Source: Datisca glomerata (lineage: Eukaryota > Streptophyta > Magnoliopsida > Cucurbitales > Datiscaceae). Taken from it: a DNA stretch of 64,000 bases. This document shows, piece after piece, positions 46,901-61,900 of the stretch; the first letter of the stretch is position 1; every line of letters begins with the position of its first letter. Location of the stretch: the NCBI GenBank assembly GCA_003255025.1, contig QANY01008720.1, forward strand, positions 708,605 through 772,604, in the 5' to 3' direction. Under the pieces are notes generated by a model. It was not told where the DNA came from, did no database searches, and was given only the letters and a program-made list of their open reading frames with translations. A program made the translations under genes and the position numbers.

Positions 46901-49900
46901 TCTAAGACATACCAGGCTTCGGAAGCTGCATAGCCCGCAGCACCCTTAAGGCATTTTTGCAAGTGGTTGGTGCCAAAAACTCATACTTTCCAGAACCGCA
47001 ACCTTCACAACCTGTAGATACAGCCAATGAATCTCTTAGCTACAAAAAGTGACACGAGGCGCGGCCCACAGCTACGACAAATCTAATTGAACTTTTAAGA
47101 AAATTAACTCGAGATACTTAAACCCAAAAAAAGACGTTTTGGTAGAATAGCATTACCTTTTTCAATGTAGAACGGATCGATGCCAAATATATTATCGCAT
47201 TGCATAATGTTACTATTTGAAACACCTATATTTGTTCCAAAATCACCCCAGCCATAACTTTCCATTCTTTCAAGTTTTGGGTCTACCAAATTATTATTAT
47301 CACCCTGGAGAAAAAGAAATTGAAGCACCGTTACTTACGCAGATAGAAAATGCAATATAGAATAGAAACAGGCAAAACCAACTATCCAACACCAGTCTTT
47401 TCTATATGAATATGTTTTCTATAAGAAACAAGAGAAATTACATTGATAAAGGAGAAGGCCGAATCCAACCGAATACCACAAGTTATTCTATCCATATGAA
47501 CATACATTTTATAAACTAATGTTCCTGATCTACATCACATATTCCATGTAAAAAAACTATAATGGTTGAATCCTCAGCAAAATAAGCTGTACAAGAAGAA
47601 AGTACAATCTGGAATCTGCAAGAATATTTGAATATGAAAATTACAGACGCTGAAGGATGTTATAGCTCGAAAAAAGCGCAGTCACAATGTTTTTCACACG
47701 AAAACAAAAGAAACGGACAGCAGCCTGCACTAACCATTATCATTGCAAAATACTTTAAAGTAATCCACCTCTTTCACCTATGACTTATGTACACAGTTGT
47801 TTCTGAATTTATTTTTTTCTCCTTTTCCTTCCTTTTTTTGTGGGGGGGGGGGCGATTAAAACTACTTTCGATGTTTGAACGAAAACACTAGGTGTTGAAA
47901 TCAGAGAGATAGTGGAATCTGCATTCGTATGTGAGTAGAGAAAAAATACATAATTTATTGCATGAGTACAAGAATATACAGGTTACAAGTTGAGAGAAAC
48001 CTTTAATTTTTCCAATAATAAAGAAAAGCATCTTTCCCGCAACTCTGCTGCATCACTTTTTGACATACCAGTCCCTGCAAATGAATATAAATCAAGCTTC
48101 AGAAAAATCAGAGAGAGGTCGAGAGAAAGAGAACTATAGAACATAACAAACAAAAAACTTATACTAAAGGCAAGAGGACATAACATGTTTCAATACACTC
48201 CACAATATAATAACCCTTTCCAGAAAAGCCAAACTTCAAACAAACTTCCACGTTCTTGATAGAGAACATCGAACATACCAAATGATAAAACTTAGAAACG
48301 AATGCAATGGATAAAGACAACATGATACAATACAACCAACAATATAAAGTCTAAAAGCTCAGTCTGATCACTCCTTAAAACTTACGTGATAAGGAGTCTT
48401 ATAACCAAAACAAAATCGACAGATCTAAGAGATGTGGGATAACATTTCAACACATCCTCCTGGACCACAAGACAGCAATCGAACTACATAGCATAGCATA
48501 CAATCCGAACTAAACAGACAAAAAGTGGAACTAAAGCGGCGTAAACAGAAGGCCAACCAAACTCTAATACCAAGTTAAAAAGCTCAGTCCGATTACTTCT
48601 TAATGCCTAGGTGTTAAGGATAGGGATACTAGAGTCTTATAATCATCACAGAATGATGGACAGATCTCGGCGATGTGGCACAACATTCCAACATACAAAC
48701 CAACCCTTTCTTGAAAAAGTAAAACTTTAAACAAACTACTTGTGGAAGACATAAAAATACAATGAAATATTTATGTCTCCCTTGGAGGTAATCCCAATTC
48801 TTTGGATTTTATAAACCACTTGTGGAGAACGTGAAAAGAAGATCGTATGGGTGGAAAACGGGGTATTTTCCGAGTGGTAGGTGTAGGTTAATTTTAGTTC
48901 AAGCAATTTTGAGAAGCATCCCTACCTATTATTGTCTATTTCTAGATTACTCTCAAAAGTAGCCATTATCTTCAGAGTGATTCACTTATTGTGGGAGTGT
49001 GAAGGAAGAAAAAAGAGATTATTTAGTCAGGTGGGTTGAGGCCACGAAAAGCAAGTATCTAAGCGGGTTGGAGATTGCCTTTGGAATAGATATTATTCGT
49101 AATCTTTTGACCAAGAATATAGCCCCTTTAAGGAAATGGCTATGGAGACATGTTGAAAGATACATGGAAAACCAGCAAATTGGAAGCAACGCAAACCAGG
49201 TGAACAAAGCAGAGCCTTACAAGCTATTTCAGAGGGACAAACTAGGAGGATCAATTTTTAGCAAGGGATAGCTTGAACAACAACAAGCCTTTCTCTCTCA
49301 ATCCCAAGCATCTCGATCAAGTATGCTAAATTCTGTCACAAACTGCTCTATAGCACAAAAAGGTAATTATCTCTCTGCTCTAAAAGCAAAGTCTGATGTT
49401 AATGGCCCTTGGACCATAGACTCAAGGGATTCTAATCATATAACTGGATGTCATAAGTGGTTTTCTACATACACTTCATGCCCTGGAAATTTGAAAATTC
49501 ATATAGCTGATGGATCTCTATCATCTGTTGCTAGAAAAGGCTCTATTAGAGTTTCTAATATGACACTAAATTGTGTACTTCAAGTTCCAAATTTAACATG
49601 TAATCTAGCGTCTATTAGCAAATTGACAAAAGATCTGAATTGTGTGGCTAAGTTCTATCCTTCATACTGTGAGTTTCAAGATTTGCTTTCGAGGAGGACG
49701 ATTGGCAATGCTAAGGAGCATGAAGATCTACACTACCTTGAAGACGATCAACAAGTGAACAAACATGAAGCTCCTCTGGCTTTAAGTAGTAAATCTCTCC
49801 ATGTCTCTAGTGAAATTAAGTTATGGCATAATAGGCTAGGTCATCCTAGTTTTTCTTATTTAAAAACATCGTTCCCTTCTCTGTTTAAGAATAAAGATGT

Positions 49901-52900
49901 TAATTCCTTCCGCTGTGAAATCTGTATGTTTGCCAAACACACCCGTGTCCCTAATCCAAGTCATCTAAACCGTTTTCATTGATCCATAGTGATATTTGGG
50001 GTCCCTCAAAGGTTAATAACATTTCAGTAACCAAATGTTTCATAACCTTTATTGATGATCGCTCACGGGCGTGTTGGGTTTACCTTTTAAAAGAAAAATC
50101 TGATGCTCCCTCAATTTTTCGACGATTCCATAAAATGGTCAGACCCAATTTCATGCACAAATACAAGTTTTCAGAACAGATAATGGCCGCCAATATTTAA
50201 ATTCAATTCTTGGTAACTATCTCGATGAAAATGGGATTTTCCATCAAAGTTCTTATGTCAAAACCTCTAAAAAATTTGGTGTTGTGGAACGCAAAAATCA
50301 CCATCTGTTGGAAGTTGCTCGTGCTATTATGTTCACTACTCATGTTCCTATACATTTTTGGGGTGACGCTATTCTAACTGCATCTTACTTGATATATAGA
50401 CTTCCGTCTAGAGTTCTCCAATTCAAAACACCTTTAAACATCTTACTCGAGTCCTATCCACAAACTCGATTGATCATTTCCTTGCCTCTCAAAACCTTTG
50501 GGTGCACTTCATTGTCCACAATATCCGCCAGAATCAAGGGAAATTAGATCCTACAGCCACAAAGTGCATCTTTGTCGGGTATTCTCCAAATCAGAAGGGG
50601 TATAAGTGCTACTGTCCATCCACTAAAAAATTGTTTGTTTCCTTAGATGTCTCTTTTTTGAAGACCAACTTTTCTACCCAAATCCCAATCTTCAGGGGGA
50701 GACATTAGGTGAAGATGGGCTTTGGGATTCCTCTATTCGTCTTCCAGTTGTTTCCACCCTACAAGAACCACCACCAAACACAAATTCTCCAATTATGTCA
50801 CCAACAAAAATTGATTTAGAAACAGGGGGAGATTAACAAAGGCCTAGTCAACAACAAACAGAACTTCATGTTTATTCTTGAAGAAACAAACAGTCTCAAG
50901 AAGTACAGCCCTTCAAGCTACAGCCACGTTGCCAAGAGTCTAATCCACGAGTAAATACTCAATCTGAAATTGAAACAACTGATATTGTTGATACTTCAAA
51001 CCTGCCATCAGTAGACACTAAGCCTATAGACTTGGACATTCCAATAGCTCTCAGCCGATTGTCACCAACATTTAGAGCTTTGACAAAAAAAGTTGATAAG
51101 AATGAAGTTCCAAAAAATATTCAAGAAGCTCTTGAAAGACCAGAATGGAAAGTTGTCGTACTCAAAGAAATGAGAGCCTTAAAAATGAATGGAACTTGGG
51201 ATGTTATGGAATTACCAAAAAGGAAGATTCTCTAGGATGCAAATAGGTGTTTACCATAAAGTATAACGCAGATGGTGCAATAGAAAGGTACCAGGCCCAA
51301 CTGGTTGCAAAAGGGTTTACACAAACTTTTGGGGTAGATTACACTTATAAGTTTGCTCCAGTTGCAAAGTTAAATATTGTAAGGGTGTTGCTATCTCTAG
51401 CAACAAATCTTGACTGGCCTCTACATCGGATGGATGTCAAGAATGCTTTCCTTAATGGAGAGCTTGAAGAGGAAATATATATGGATTTGCCCCTGGTTTT
51501 GAAGGAGCAAATGGTGATAGGAAAGTGTGTAAGTTGAAAAAATCCCTCTACGGCTTAAAGTAATCGTCAAGGACTTGGTTTGATCGATTTGCAAAATCAG
51601 TAAAAAGACGAGGGTACAATCAAGGCCAAACAGATCATACTCTCTTTTTTTCGAACACTCAAAATGGGAAAAAAGACTATCTTGATAGTGTATGTATATG
51701 ACATCATATTAACCGGAGATGATACAGAAGAAATGGAGCAGTTGAAGGTCCTTGGAAGGGAATTCGAAATCAAAGACCTCGGACAACTCAGATTTTTCTT
51801 AGGGATGGAAGTGCAGAAAGCAAGAGAGGTATTTTTATTTCCCAAAGGAAATACACATTAGACCTGTTAAAAGAAACGGGAATGCTCGGTTGCAAGCCAA
51901 CCGAAACACCCATAGATCTGAGCATGAAGTTTGGAAGAGCAGATGATAGAATTCCAATGTGTTACAGAATGTTACAGGACATTACTAGTTGTTAATTACT
52001 TAATTTTAGGGATCTTAATTGTATAGTAATTAGTTTAACTATAGGGATCCTAATTATGTAGTTTCCTAAGATAGTTTTCCTAGCTTTGTATAGATGTGTA
52101 TATTCTTCACAGAATGTATAGAGAATATAATTCTTTTCATCTCAAATAACATAATACCAGAGCCATGGGCGTACAAATCGAGGTTTTTCTCTTTTTCATT
52201 CAAAATTAGGGTTTAGTGATTTTTTTAAGGTTCCACCTTGAACAACCCTTTTGGAGTGGCCCTTTGTTCTCAGCGCCCATCCAAAAAGGAAGCTCAGCCG
52301 CCGACCACCGCAAGCCCGGAGTACAGTGCCCAGAAGCCCTGCACGTGAGCCTCACGCACCGCCGTGAATTTCTACATCTCTCCCACGCACTAGCACGTGA
52401 AGGCGCGTGGCGCGTGACGCGTGAGATCGAGGTTTTTCTCTTTTTCATTCAAAATTAGGGTTTAGTGATTTTTTTAAGATTCCACCTTGGACAACCCTTT
52501 TGGAGTGGCCCTTTGTTCTCAGCGCCCATCCAAAAAGGAAGCCCAGCCGCCGACCACCGCAAGCCCAGAGTACGGTGCCCAGAAGCCTTACGCGTGAGCC
52601 TCACGCACCGCCGTGAATTTCTACATCTCTCCCACACGCTAGCACGTGAAGGCGCGTGACGCCTGAGATCGTCTCAGGCAGCCCTCGTCTGTTTCGTCGG
52701 CGTTTCCCTTCTTCGTCTGTACCTTCTGCATTGTGTTCGTAGAGGTTTGGGTTCTTCTATTTTCGGGATTCTTGCGTTTCAGCCCTATTTTTCGCTGTTG
52801 CTGCCTTGTTGGTTCCTTTTTATTGGTCTTCTCTTTTGTCTCTGCATATTTGGTGTTATGGTTAAGAATAAATCTTATGTCCTGACGGATGTGGTACCTA

Positions 52901-55900
52901 TAATGTCTAAAATCACAGACCATAAGCTAATGGGTTCGAATTATTTGGATTGGAGTAAAACCGTTCGGCTGTATCTACGGAGTATTGACAAAGATACTAA
53001 TTTGACTAATGATTTTCCTCAAGGTGATTCGAGGAAGACATGGCTCAGAGAGGAGGCTCACTTGTTCCTGCAGATTTGGAATTCTATTGATAGTGAGATA
53101 ATTGGCTTGATTAATCATTGTGAATTTGTTAAAGAACTGATGGATTACTTGGAATTCTTGTGCTCTGGAAAAGGGAACCTCCTCGTATTGATGAGGTTTG
53201 AAAAGCGTTTTACCATGTGGAAAAACAAGATCAATCTCTTACGAATTATTTTATGGAGTTTAAGAAGACGTACGAGGAGCTTAATATGTTGTTGCCTTTT
53301 AGCCCTGATGTGAAGGTTCAGCAACACCAACGAGAGCAAATGGCCATCATGAGTTTCTTGGCTGGCCTTCCCTCTGACTTTGAGACTGCTAAGTCTCAAA
53401 TTCTTTCTGGTTCTGAGATCTCCTCTTTACAAGACGTATTTAGTCGAGTTCTCCTTATAGAAGGTACCCTTCTGGTTCAACTCAGTGGTGCTTTGATAAG
53501 TCAAAATAATAAATATGCGTCGGGGAGACAAAATGGAAACAAAGGAGGTGGCTCACACGGGTTTGAAACTCAAACACAGGAATCTGGCGACATTGTGTGT
53601 CGATACTGTCATAAGCTAGGACATACAAAGTTTGAGTGTAGAAAGCTTCAATTCAAAAATCAAAAACCTCACTCGGCACATATTACGTTCACCGATGACG
53701 CCCCTGAGAAATCGGTTCTTATTTCTGCCGGTGAATTTGACATGTTCTCACGATATCAAAAATCATTAAAGCATTCATCTTCCACTGTCACTGTTATTGC
53801 CGATTCAGGTAAACCAAACACGTGTCTTCTTTCCTCAACCTCCAAATGGGTCATTGATTCTGGTGCCACAAATCATATGACAGGTAATTAGGGTCTCTTC
53901 TCTACTTTTCAGTCTCACACTTCCACCTCTACTGTTACTTTGGCTGATGGGACACCATCTTGTGTTCGTGGGTCAGGCATAATTACCCCTACCATTCAAC
54001 TTCCTCTGTCATCAGTCTTACATCTACCGAATTAATCTTCTAATTTGATCTCTGTAAGCCAGCTCACTCGCGATCTTAACTATTGCATCTCATTTTTTCC
54101 TAATCATTGCTTATTTGAAGCTCTTATGACGAAGAAGATTATTGGTAAAGGACATGAGTCTGGAGGCCTCTACATTCTTGACACACCAATATAGAAATCT
54201 GTCGCTTCAACTGGTGTCATTTCTCCTTTTGAGGCGCGTTGTCAGTTGGGTCATCCATCTCTCCCTTCGCTTAAGAAACTTTGTCCACAGTTTAGTAAGG
54301 TGTCTTCATTAGATTGTGAATTGTGTCAGTTTGCAAAACATCATCGTCTTAGTTCAAGTCCAAGAGCCAATAAACGTGCTAGTATTCCTTTTGAGTTGGC
54401 TCATCTGATGTTTGGGGTCCTTGTCCTATTTTGTCTAAACTTGGATTTAAGTATTTTGTTACCTTTGTGGATGATTATTTTCGTGTAACTTGGTCATATT
54501 TAATGAAAATCTGAGTTGTTTTCTATTTTTTGTGCGTTTTGTGCTGAGACTAAAACTCAATTTAATGCTTCAATCCGTATTTTGTGAAGTGATAATGCCA
54601 AGGAATACATGTCCGCTTTATTTCAATCTTATATGGTTAAGAATGGCATGTTTCATGAAACTTCTTGTGTACACACTCCATCCCAAAATGGAGTGGCAGA
54701 ACATAAGAACAGACATCTTCTTGAAACTGCACGACCACTTATTTCAAATGAACGTTCCAAAAACTTTTTGGGCCGATGCAATTTCTACCGCATGCTTTCT
54801 CATTAATCGTATGCCATCATCTGTTCTTCATGGTGAGATCACTTACAAAATTCTTTTTCCCAATAAATCATTGTTTCCTGTCGACCCTCGGATATTTGGT
54901 AGCACTTGTTTTGTTCGGGATGTTCGTCTGCAAGTCACTAAGTTAGATCCCAAGTCTTTAAAGTGTATCTTCCTCGGTTGTTCTCGTCTTCAGAAAGGTT
55001 ATAGGTGTTACTATCCCAGTCTTAGCAAATATCCTGTCTCAATTGATGTTACCTTCATGGAAGACATTCCTTACTTTCAGTCTTCTACTATTCCCGCTCA
55101 TCAGGGGGAGGATGATGATTTGTTGGTTTATACATTCTTATCCTCTGAACGTGTCCCGGAGTCAGTTCCAGTCAAGCCTTCTACCACTCAAGTCTACTCC
55201 AGACGTAAACCTCCCGATTCATGTCCTGCACCGGCTCTTTTGTCATTAGATCTAGTCTCGAGCGATGATCTTCCTATTGCGTTACGCAAAGGTAAATGCC
55301 AGTGTACTTATCCTATTTCTTTTGTTGTTTCTTCTAACTGCTTTTCATCTTCCTCTTGTTCTTTTATTGCATCCTTGATTCTATCGCTATCCCTAAAACT
55401 GTTCACGAAGCCATCTCTCATCCTGATTGGCATCATGCAATGATAGAGGAAATGAATGCTTTAGATGACAATGGTACTTGGAACTTGGTCGATTTACCTT
55501 CAGGGAAACAGGCTATTGGATGCAAGTGGGTGTTCACGGTTAAAGTCAATCTGGATGGGTCGGTTGCTCGATTGAAAGCCCGTCTTGTCGCTAAGGGATA
55601 TGCTCAGACCTATGGAGTGGACTATTCTGACACTTTTTCTCCGGTTGCTAATTTGACATATGTTCGGTTGTTTATTTCTTTGGCAGCTACTTATTATTGG
55701 CCTTTGCATCAACTAGACATCAAGAATGCTTTTCTTCATGGTGACCTTTAGGAGGAGGTGTATATGGAGCAACCTCCTAGTTTTGTTGCTCGGGGGAGTC
55801 TAGCGAGTTTGTCGTCTCCGAAAATCTCTATATGCTTTGAAACAAAGTCCTCATGCTTGGTTTGGGAAATTTAATCAGGCTGTTGAAAAGTTTGGCATGA

Positions 55901-58900
55901 TGAAGAGCAAATCTGACCATTCTGTGTTCTACAAACAATCGGAAGCTGGTATCATTCTTTTAGTTGTGAATGTTGATGATATTGTAATTAATGGAAGTGA
56001 TACTACAGGAATCCAATCTCTTTAAGTCTTTCCTTCATACTCAATTTAACACAAAAGACTTAGGGATGCTAAAGTATTTCTTGGGTGTTGAAGTCACAAG
56101 GAGTAAAAAGGATATTTTTTTACCTTAGAGAAAATATAATCTTGACCTATTAACTGAGACAGGAAAATTGCGGGCAAGGCCTTGTGGTACTCCAACGTCA
56201 TATTGGAGGGAGAATTGAAAGTGCCTAGTACGTATCCTATGAAGTTATATTATGACAATAAAGCCGCAATAAGCATTGCGCACAATCCAGTAGATCATGA
56301 TCGAACAAAACACGTTGAAGTAGATAGAAACTTTATCAAGGAGAAGATAGGAGAGGATGTCATTTGCATGACCTATGTGCCTACAAAACAGCAAATAGCA
56401 GGTGTGCTAACAAAATGGCTGCCTAAACCGAGCTTTGAAGTGCTAGTAGACAAGCTGGGAATGACAAACATCTATTTGCCAGCTTGAGGGGGAGTGTTGA
56501 CAGCTGTTGACAGCAATATCTTGTTAGTTATGGTGTTCCAGTTTTTTAGGAGTTAGTTTAGGGATTCGTTTTTCTGTTTATTCTTTCCAGATTTGTAGCA
56601 GATATTTATCCAGATTTGTTTCCTGATTTCTGGTTATCTTTCCAGATTCTTAGGTCTATATTTTAGGTAGTAAAACATGTACATATTAGGCTTAATCGTA
56701 CTCAATAAAATTATTAGAGAATTTTATTTTTCTTCTCTGTTTTCAATTATATTATCAGCAGAATATAGATTATAGACAAACAAAAAGAAAGCACATGTAC
56801 GGCCTTAAAAACAAAACATGGTTTTTTTCTTCAAATCAAATGTGAAGTACTGGTAAAACAGAGTTTGTTTTTGGTAAGAGAGAAAATTATATTGAAATAC
56901 TATGGCAAAAAACTACAAGAAAGTATAATCATTTTAAAAGCTTCTCTTGAAATGTCCCATTTCAGAAGTAGAATAGAATAAAAAGGGTGGATTACCTAGA
57001 CTTAAACCATCTAGCAAAACAAGGAAGGCCCCATGAAGAAATGCATATTCAGGTCCCAGTCTGCTTTGAGTTGAGTCAATAAAAGCAACCCAAGAAAGAA
57101 GATCTCTCACAGTAAGCACTCTCCCTGATTGCAGATGGTTGAACCACTGTAATTTAGAAGAACGAAACTTTTCTGTCATACTAATTATTTAACGATTCAT
57201 GAACAGATAAAAAGAAACAAAATTCCAATATCATAAAAAATTTAGATCTGAGCTATGGGAGGACATACCTGCCAAAAACTTAACATTGGATCGACAAGGT
57301 GGGCAAGCCTTTGGTCAGATAACCTGCAAATATAAGGCGTTAACAAAAGGAAAGAACAGTTTAATTTTGCTACCAGTTAAACGTTGTTTTTGCAGTAAAC
57401 ATGATTAACATACCTCGTCAAAGCAATACTTCTAAGTTCATTTAGATCATTGACAGAGGGAACCCATATCTCTGTGAAGCGATTACGAAGAGCTGGGGAT
57501 AGTTCCTTCTTACCATAATCACCACCAGGATTCATTGTCGCTAAAAGAACGAACTCGGGATGAGCTGTAATTGTTTCTAAAGTACTCCCTCCTTTCTCTG
57601 GCAAAGACTACAAATGAAGTACATACGTTGAGACAAAATTAATGGTGCACTTCACAGATTAAAAATAAATGTTAACTCGAGTGAAATCGAACAATTTCAA
57701 AAAATTGTTAAAACATTGGAGACTATTATTATCACAAGAACAACATCAAGGGGAGGTGCAAAAAAATCGTCAATTAGAGGGAATTGATATCAATTACTAA
57801 TCTGATTTAGGAAGAAATAAAAGAAATTGAAATGAAGGATACAACTTCGCCAACTTATCATGGTTAAATTGAGAAGCAATAAATACAATATAAAAGACTC
57901 AAAGCGAACTAACAAACCAGTTTTCTTTCTGGCTCCAACACACTGTTCAGTCGTTCAAGTACACTATCATCAGCTAGGGAAATTTCATCAACAAGAAATA
58001 CATCCCCGTTCCTCATTGCTTGTACCAGAGGCCCATCCTGCCACGTAAAAATGGTACGCCACTTCTGATGCAGCTTCATCAGCTTCTTCTTAATATGCTC
58101 AAGATCCTGTACGCTGACATCAGGAAATGATACCAGACCTTGTCTATAACTTTTTATTATTGTTTCCAGTGAATGGAGTGTTGAAGATGCTTGGCCTATG
58201 TCAGAGGAGACAGTCTACAACACAATAAATGTGTAAGGAGAAGTTTAGAACAGTCCAAATGGTTCAACTAACCAAAACACTTACGATATCTGGATGCAAG
58301 TGTATCGAAGTCCTTGCTATCAAGCATTCAACAACATCTTTAAACTTCGATGTCAGCCTCGGTCTATCACGAATAGGATAAAACGCCTAAGAAAAGTTTG
58401 AAACATATTAGCTCCAGGAACTTCCAATTTGACACAAGTTCCAATAATGCAAGTGAAGATAGTAGTACAGAAAAAAAAGGTAACAAATTTTGAAAAAAAA
58501 TGCTCACCCCAATAAAATCTGACGTCTCCGTATACTGATGGCAATTCAAGATGTGCAATTTTTTCTTTAAACAAGTACTCAATAACTGACAGACGGTAGT
58601 CTTCCCACCCCCAGTTTCACCAACCAGGAGAACAGGTTCAGGGTTTCTAACATTGCTACAGCATCTCTCAACAAGAAAGCACAATCTTTGCATAGTCTTA
58701 GTAAAAGTGATTCTGCAATCAACGGAAACACAATAAAGAGATCACTTCGAGAAGTTTATGGCCATAACTCAATAAAAGAAGTATAACATACACATACATC
58801 GAAAGAATCCCTGAAGCTCCTGCATCATCACTTAACGTAAGTGAACAATCACCACCAAATGGTCCCTGAAATTGTAAACGTAGGAACTTAAAAGTTGCCT

Positions 58901-61900
58901 GGTTCCGTGCACAAATTTAGTATAGATTTCAGTATGATGCAAAGTCAACAGATGTTCCCCTGGGGCAGACAGAAGAAGACTGAACGGATTGATCCTCTCC
59001 TTTGTTTGGGCAACTTATCCTAAGGTCTCAATACATGATTCAGAAGAGAACATATACGTAGGATGAACATAAATAAGGATTGCGCAGTTGAAAAGTTCAG
59101 CCCGATCACTCCTTAAAACCTAGGTATTAAGGAGAGGGGTAGTAGAACTTTATAACTAGCACAGAATGGGTAAGCCTAGGCAATGTGGGACAACATTCCA
59201 ACACACCCTCCTAGACCACAACACGGAAGCCGAACTAAGCACCATACCAGACAATCCGAACTAAACGGACAAAGAACCGAACTAAAGTGGCACAAACAAA
59301 GACCCAACAAAGCTTTGATATCAAGTCTAGGCGATGTGGGACAACATTCCAGCAAGCGCAAAATTGATAATAATTACTATATTATGCAACAGGGCAAAAC
59401 TCAATCCTAGCTGACCATACATCTTCCAAGTTCACGCCATTCACCAAACACTGAGTGTAAGGCACCATACCTGCTTGTACATGTGATCTTGGTCAAGTTT
59501 GACTCGCAGATGTCGCTCCAAAACTTCTTTGACCAGTGACTTCTCCCCCTCATTGCGCAACCTTTCTGCCAAAAGATAATAACCATCTCTTGCCAAATCC
59601 TCATAAGAACACCCAAATTCCTTAAATCGATAGGCCCAACGAAATAGGTCTCTAGGAGTTATAAAACCATGCTTTCCAGCAAATATTTTGCTACTCTGTC
59701 TGTGCAACTGTAACTCCCTCATCACTCCTATCATTTTTTTCGCATAGTTTTCAGGGATTTCACACCTCTTCTCTACTATTGTGATCAACTCGTCTTCAGG
59801 AATTTCATCCACATGGATCTCCACAAACCGATTGCGGAAGGCTCGAGAAAGCATTTTACGACCACCATAGAAAGTAGGAGGATTTTGAGTGGCAAAGAGC
59901 ATGAAATCTGGATGAGCTTGTATGGTCTCCCCAAGTTCAGGCACAAACAGCTCTCTGTTGTCATCCAGAAGCCGATTCAAAGCTTCAAGCACATCAGAGG
60001 GTGCCAAATTGAGCTCATCAAGAACTATCCAGTAACCATTCCTTACAGCCTTAACTAGCATACCTTCTTGAAATGCAAGATTGCCACAAGCATCAGTAAC
60101 ATAAGTACCTAAATATTCCTGCAAATCAGTGTGTTCATGATTATTGATCCTCACAAATTCATGACCACTGATTACAGCAAGGTACTTAACAAGGCTTGTT
60201 TTCCCACTGGACGTGGGTCCCTGCAGAAGTACGGGATATCTCTTAACCAAAATAGCACGTGCCAAATTCCTAAGTTGTTCCTTCACACTTTTAGTCAAGA
60301 CATAATTCTCTGAAAGATCATTAGGCCGAGAATCCTCTTCAGAGGTTAGGTAAGCATCAAAAGATATATGATGAGGAGTTCTCCCCCCTAACAAATGTGA
60401 CAATATCATCCGGTTCATTATGTCAGCACTTGGAGGGTCCAACATGGTCAGGAAAAACATACAGAACCCATCATATATTGCTCTTTCAAATGAAAATTTT
60501 CTTTCCGCTTTCCTTGTATATTCAAGAGCACGGTAAAGAGACCTCAAACTGTATTGTGGTTTTTGATTAGCCCCATCCTGCAGCTTTTCTTCAGATGCCT
60601 TTTTGGAGGCTTTATAGAAAATGACAATTTTACTAACCAATTCACGTTTTGATTGACTACCATTTAAAAATTGGTTGACAAATAGAGCCAGATCCTCATC
60701 ATCCAACACGTCATCAACAAAGTATTCTGTAAATCTACTCCTTAAAAAAGACGGTAAATCCCTCTTTCCAGCATCAGTAGCAGGATTCATACAAGCAAAT
60801 ATTCGAAAATCAGGATGTCGACATACATAGTTTACATCACCTCTTTCAGCCAGACAGAGTGATCCATTCTCCCCTTCCAGAACACCAACAACTCTCTGCA
60901 AGGTCTCTGCAGGAGCCAAATTAACCTCATCGAGCAATATCCACTCCCCATTTCTAAGTGCAGTAACAAAAGCTCCTTCTACAAACGAAAATATCATCCC
61001 TGATGAAGCATCTATCTGGGCATAGGCAGTTTCAAGTTTCACAGCAAAATTTTCCCAAGCTCTAAACTTTTCTTCATCTCCTAGTTTCTTCCGCTTTCTA
61101 GAAGAACCAGATCGCCTCGCTTCAACTGACTCCCGAAAAAAATTAACACCTTTCTGAAATCCAGCTAGTAGCAACCTCCAGTTCTTATCGCCAAAATGCT
61201 TTTGCAGGCGAGCCAAAAAATCAACATTTTTCTGAACATCAACATCCACGATGCAAGTTATATGAGTATCATTAGCACAAGATCAACAAACAGACATATT
61301 AAACAAGAAATACCTTTAACGGAAAAGTTCTAGAGAAAATATTCTCAAACTCTTTGTACAAAGAAAAGCATATGAACTGTGCATTAATGGGCTTGAATCC
61401 ACCCAATAAATCAGCAACATCACTCTGCTGGCTTAAATTCTGGAACGAGACAAGAGAAAGACATTCAGCAACCATGATTCATAAAGTACAATATCAGAAT
61501 TTATCTCAAAGTGAAAGAAAGTGAGTGGGGACAAGAGAGGGAGGAGGAGGGAAATACCAAAACCGTAAGTTTTTGACTGAGCCTTATGGCTAGATTTTGT
61601 ACAAGTGTGGTCTTCCCAGTACCAGTTTCACCAACCAGGAGGACAGGCTCATTATACTTAACAGAGCAAGCTATTCTTTCAAGGACATGTAAAGAACTGC
61701 GTATCTCAACAAAATTCTTTTTGTTGTGGTTTAACTGCAAAATCCATAGGAGGATATTAATAGACAACCCTGATAGATCAATCTACATGATGTTAAAGAC
61801 AAGAGTGTTCACTCACAGCTGCATGAGAGTGTTGAAGATGAACGCGGCCAATTCTTAAATCTGTCAAAGAAGCCTGCAAGAAAACCAAAAAATTGGAAAC

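Noticed and set aside
48999..49271. A 90-codon frame as a gene
   Set aside because: It spans a LINE fragment and a copia gag remnant in different frames.
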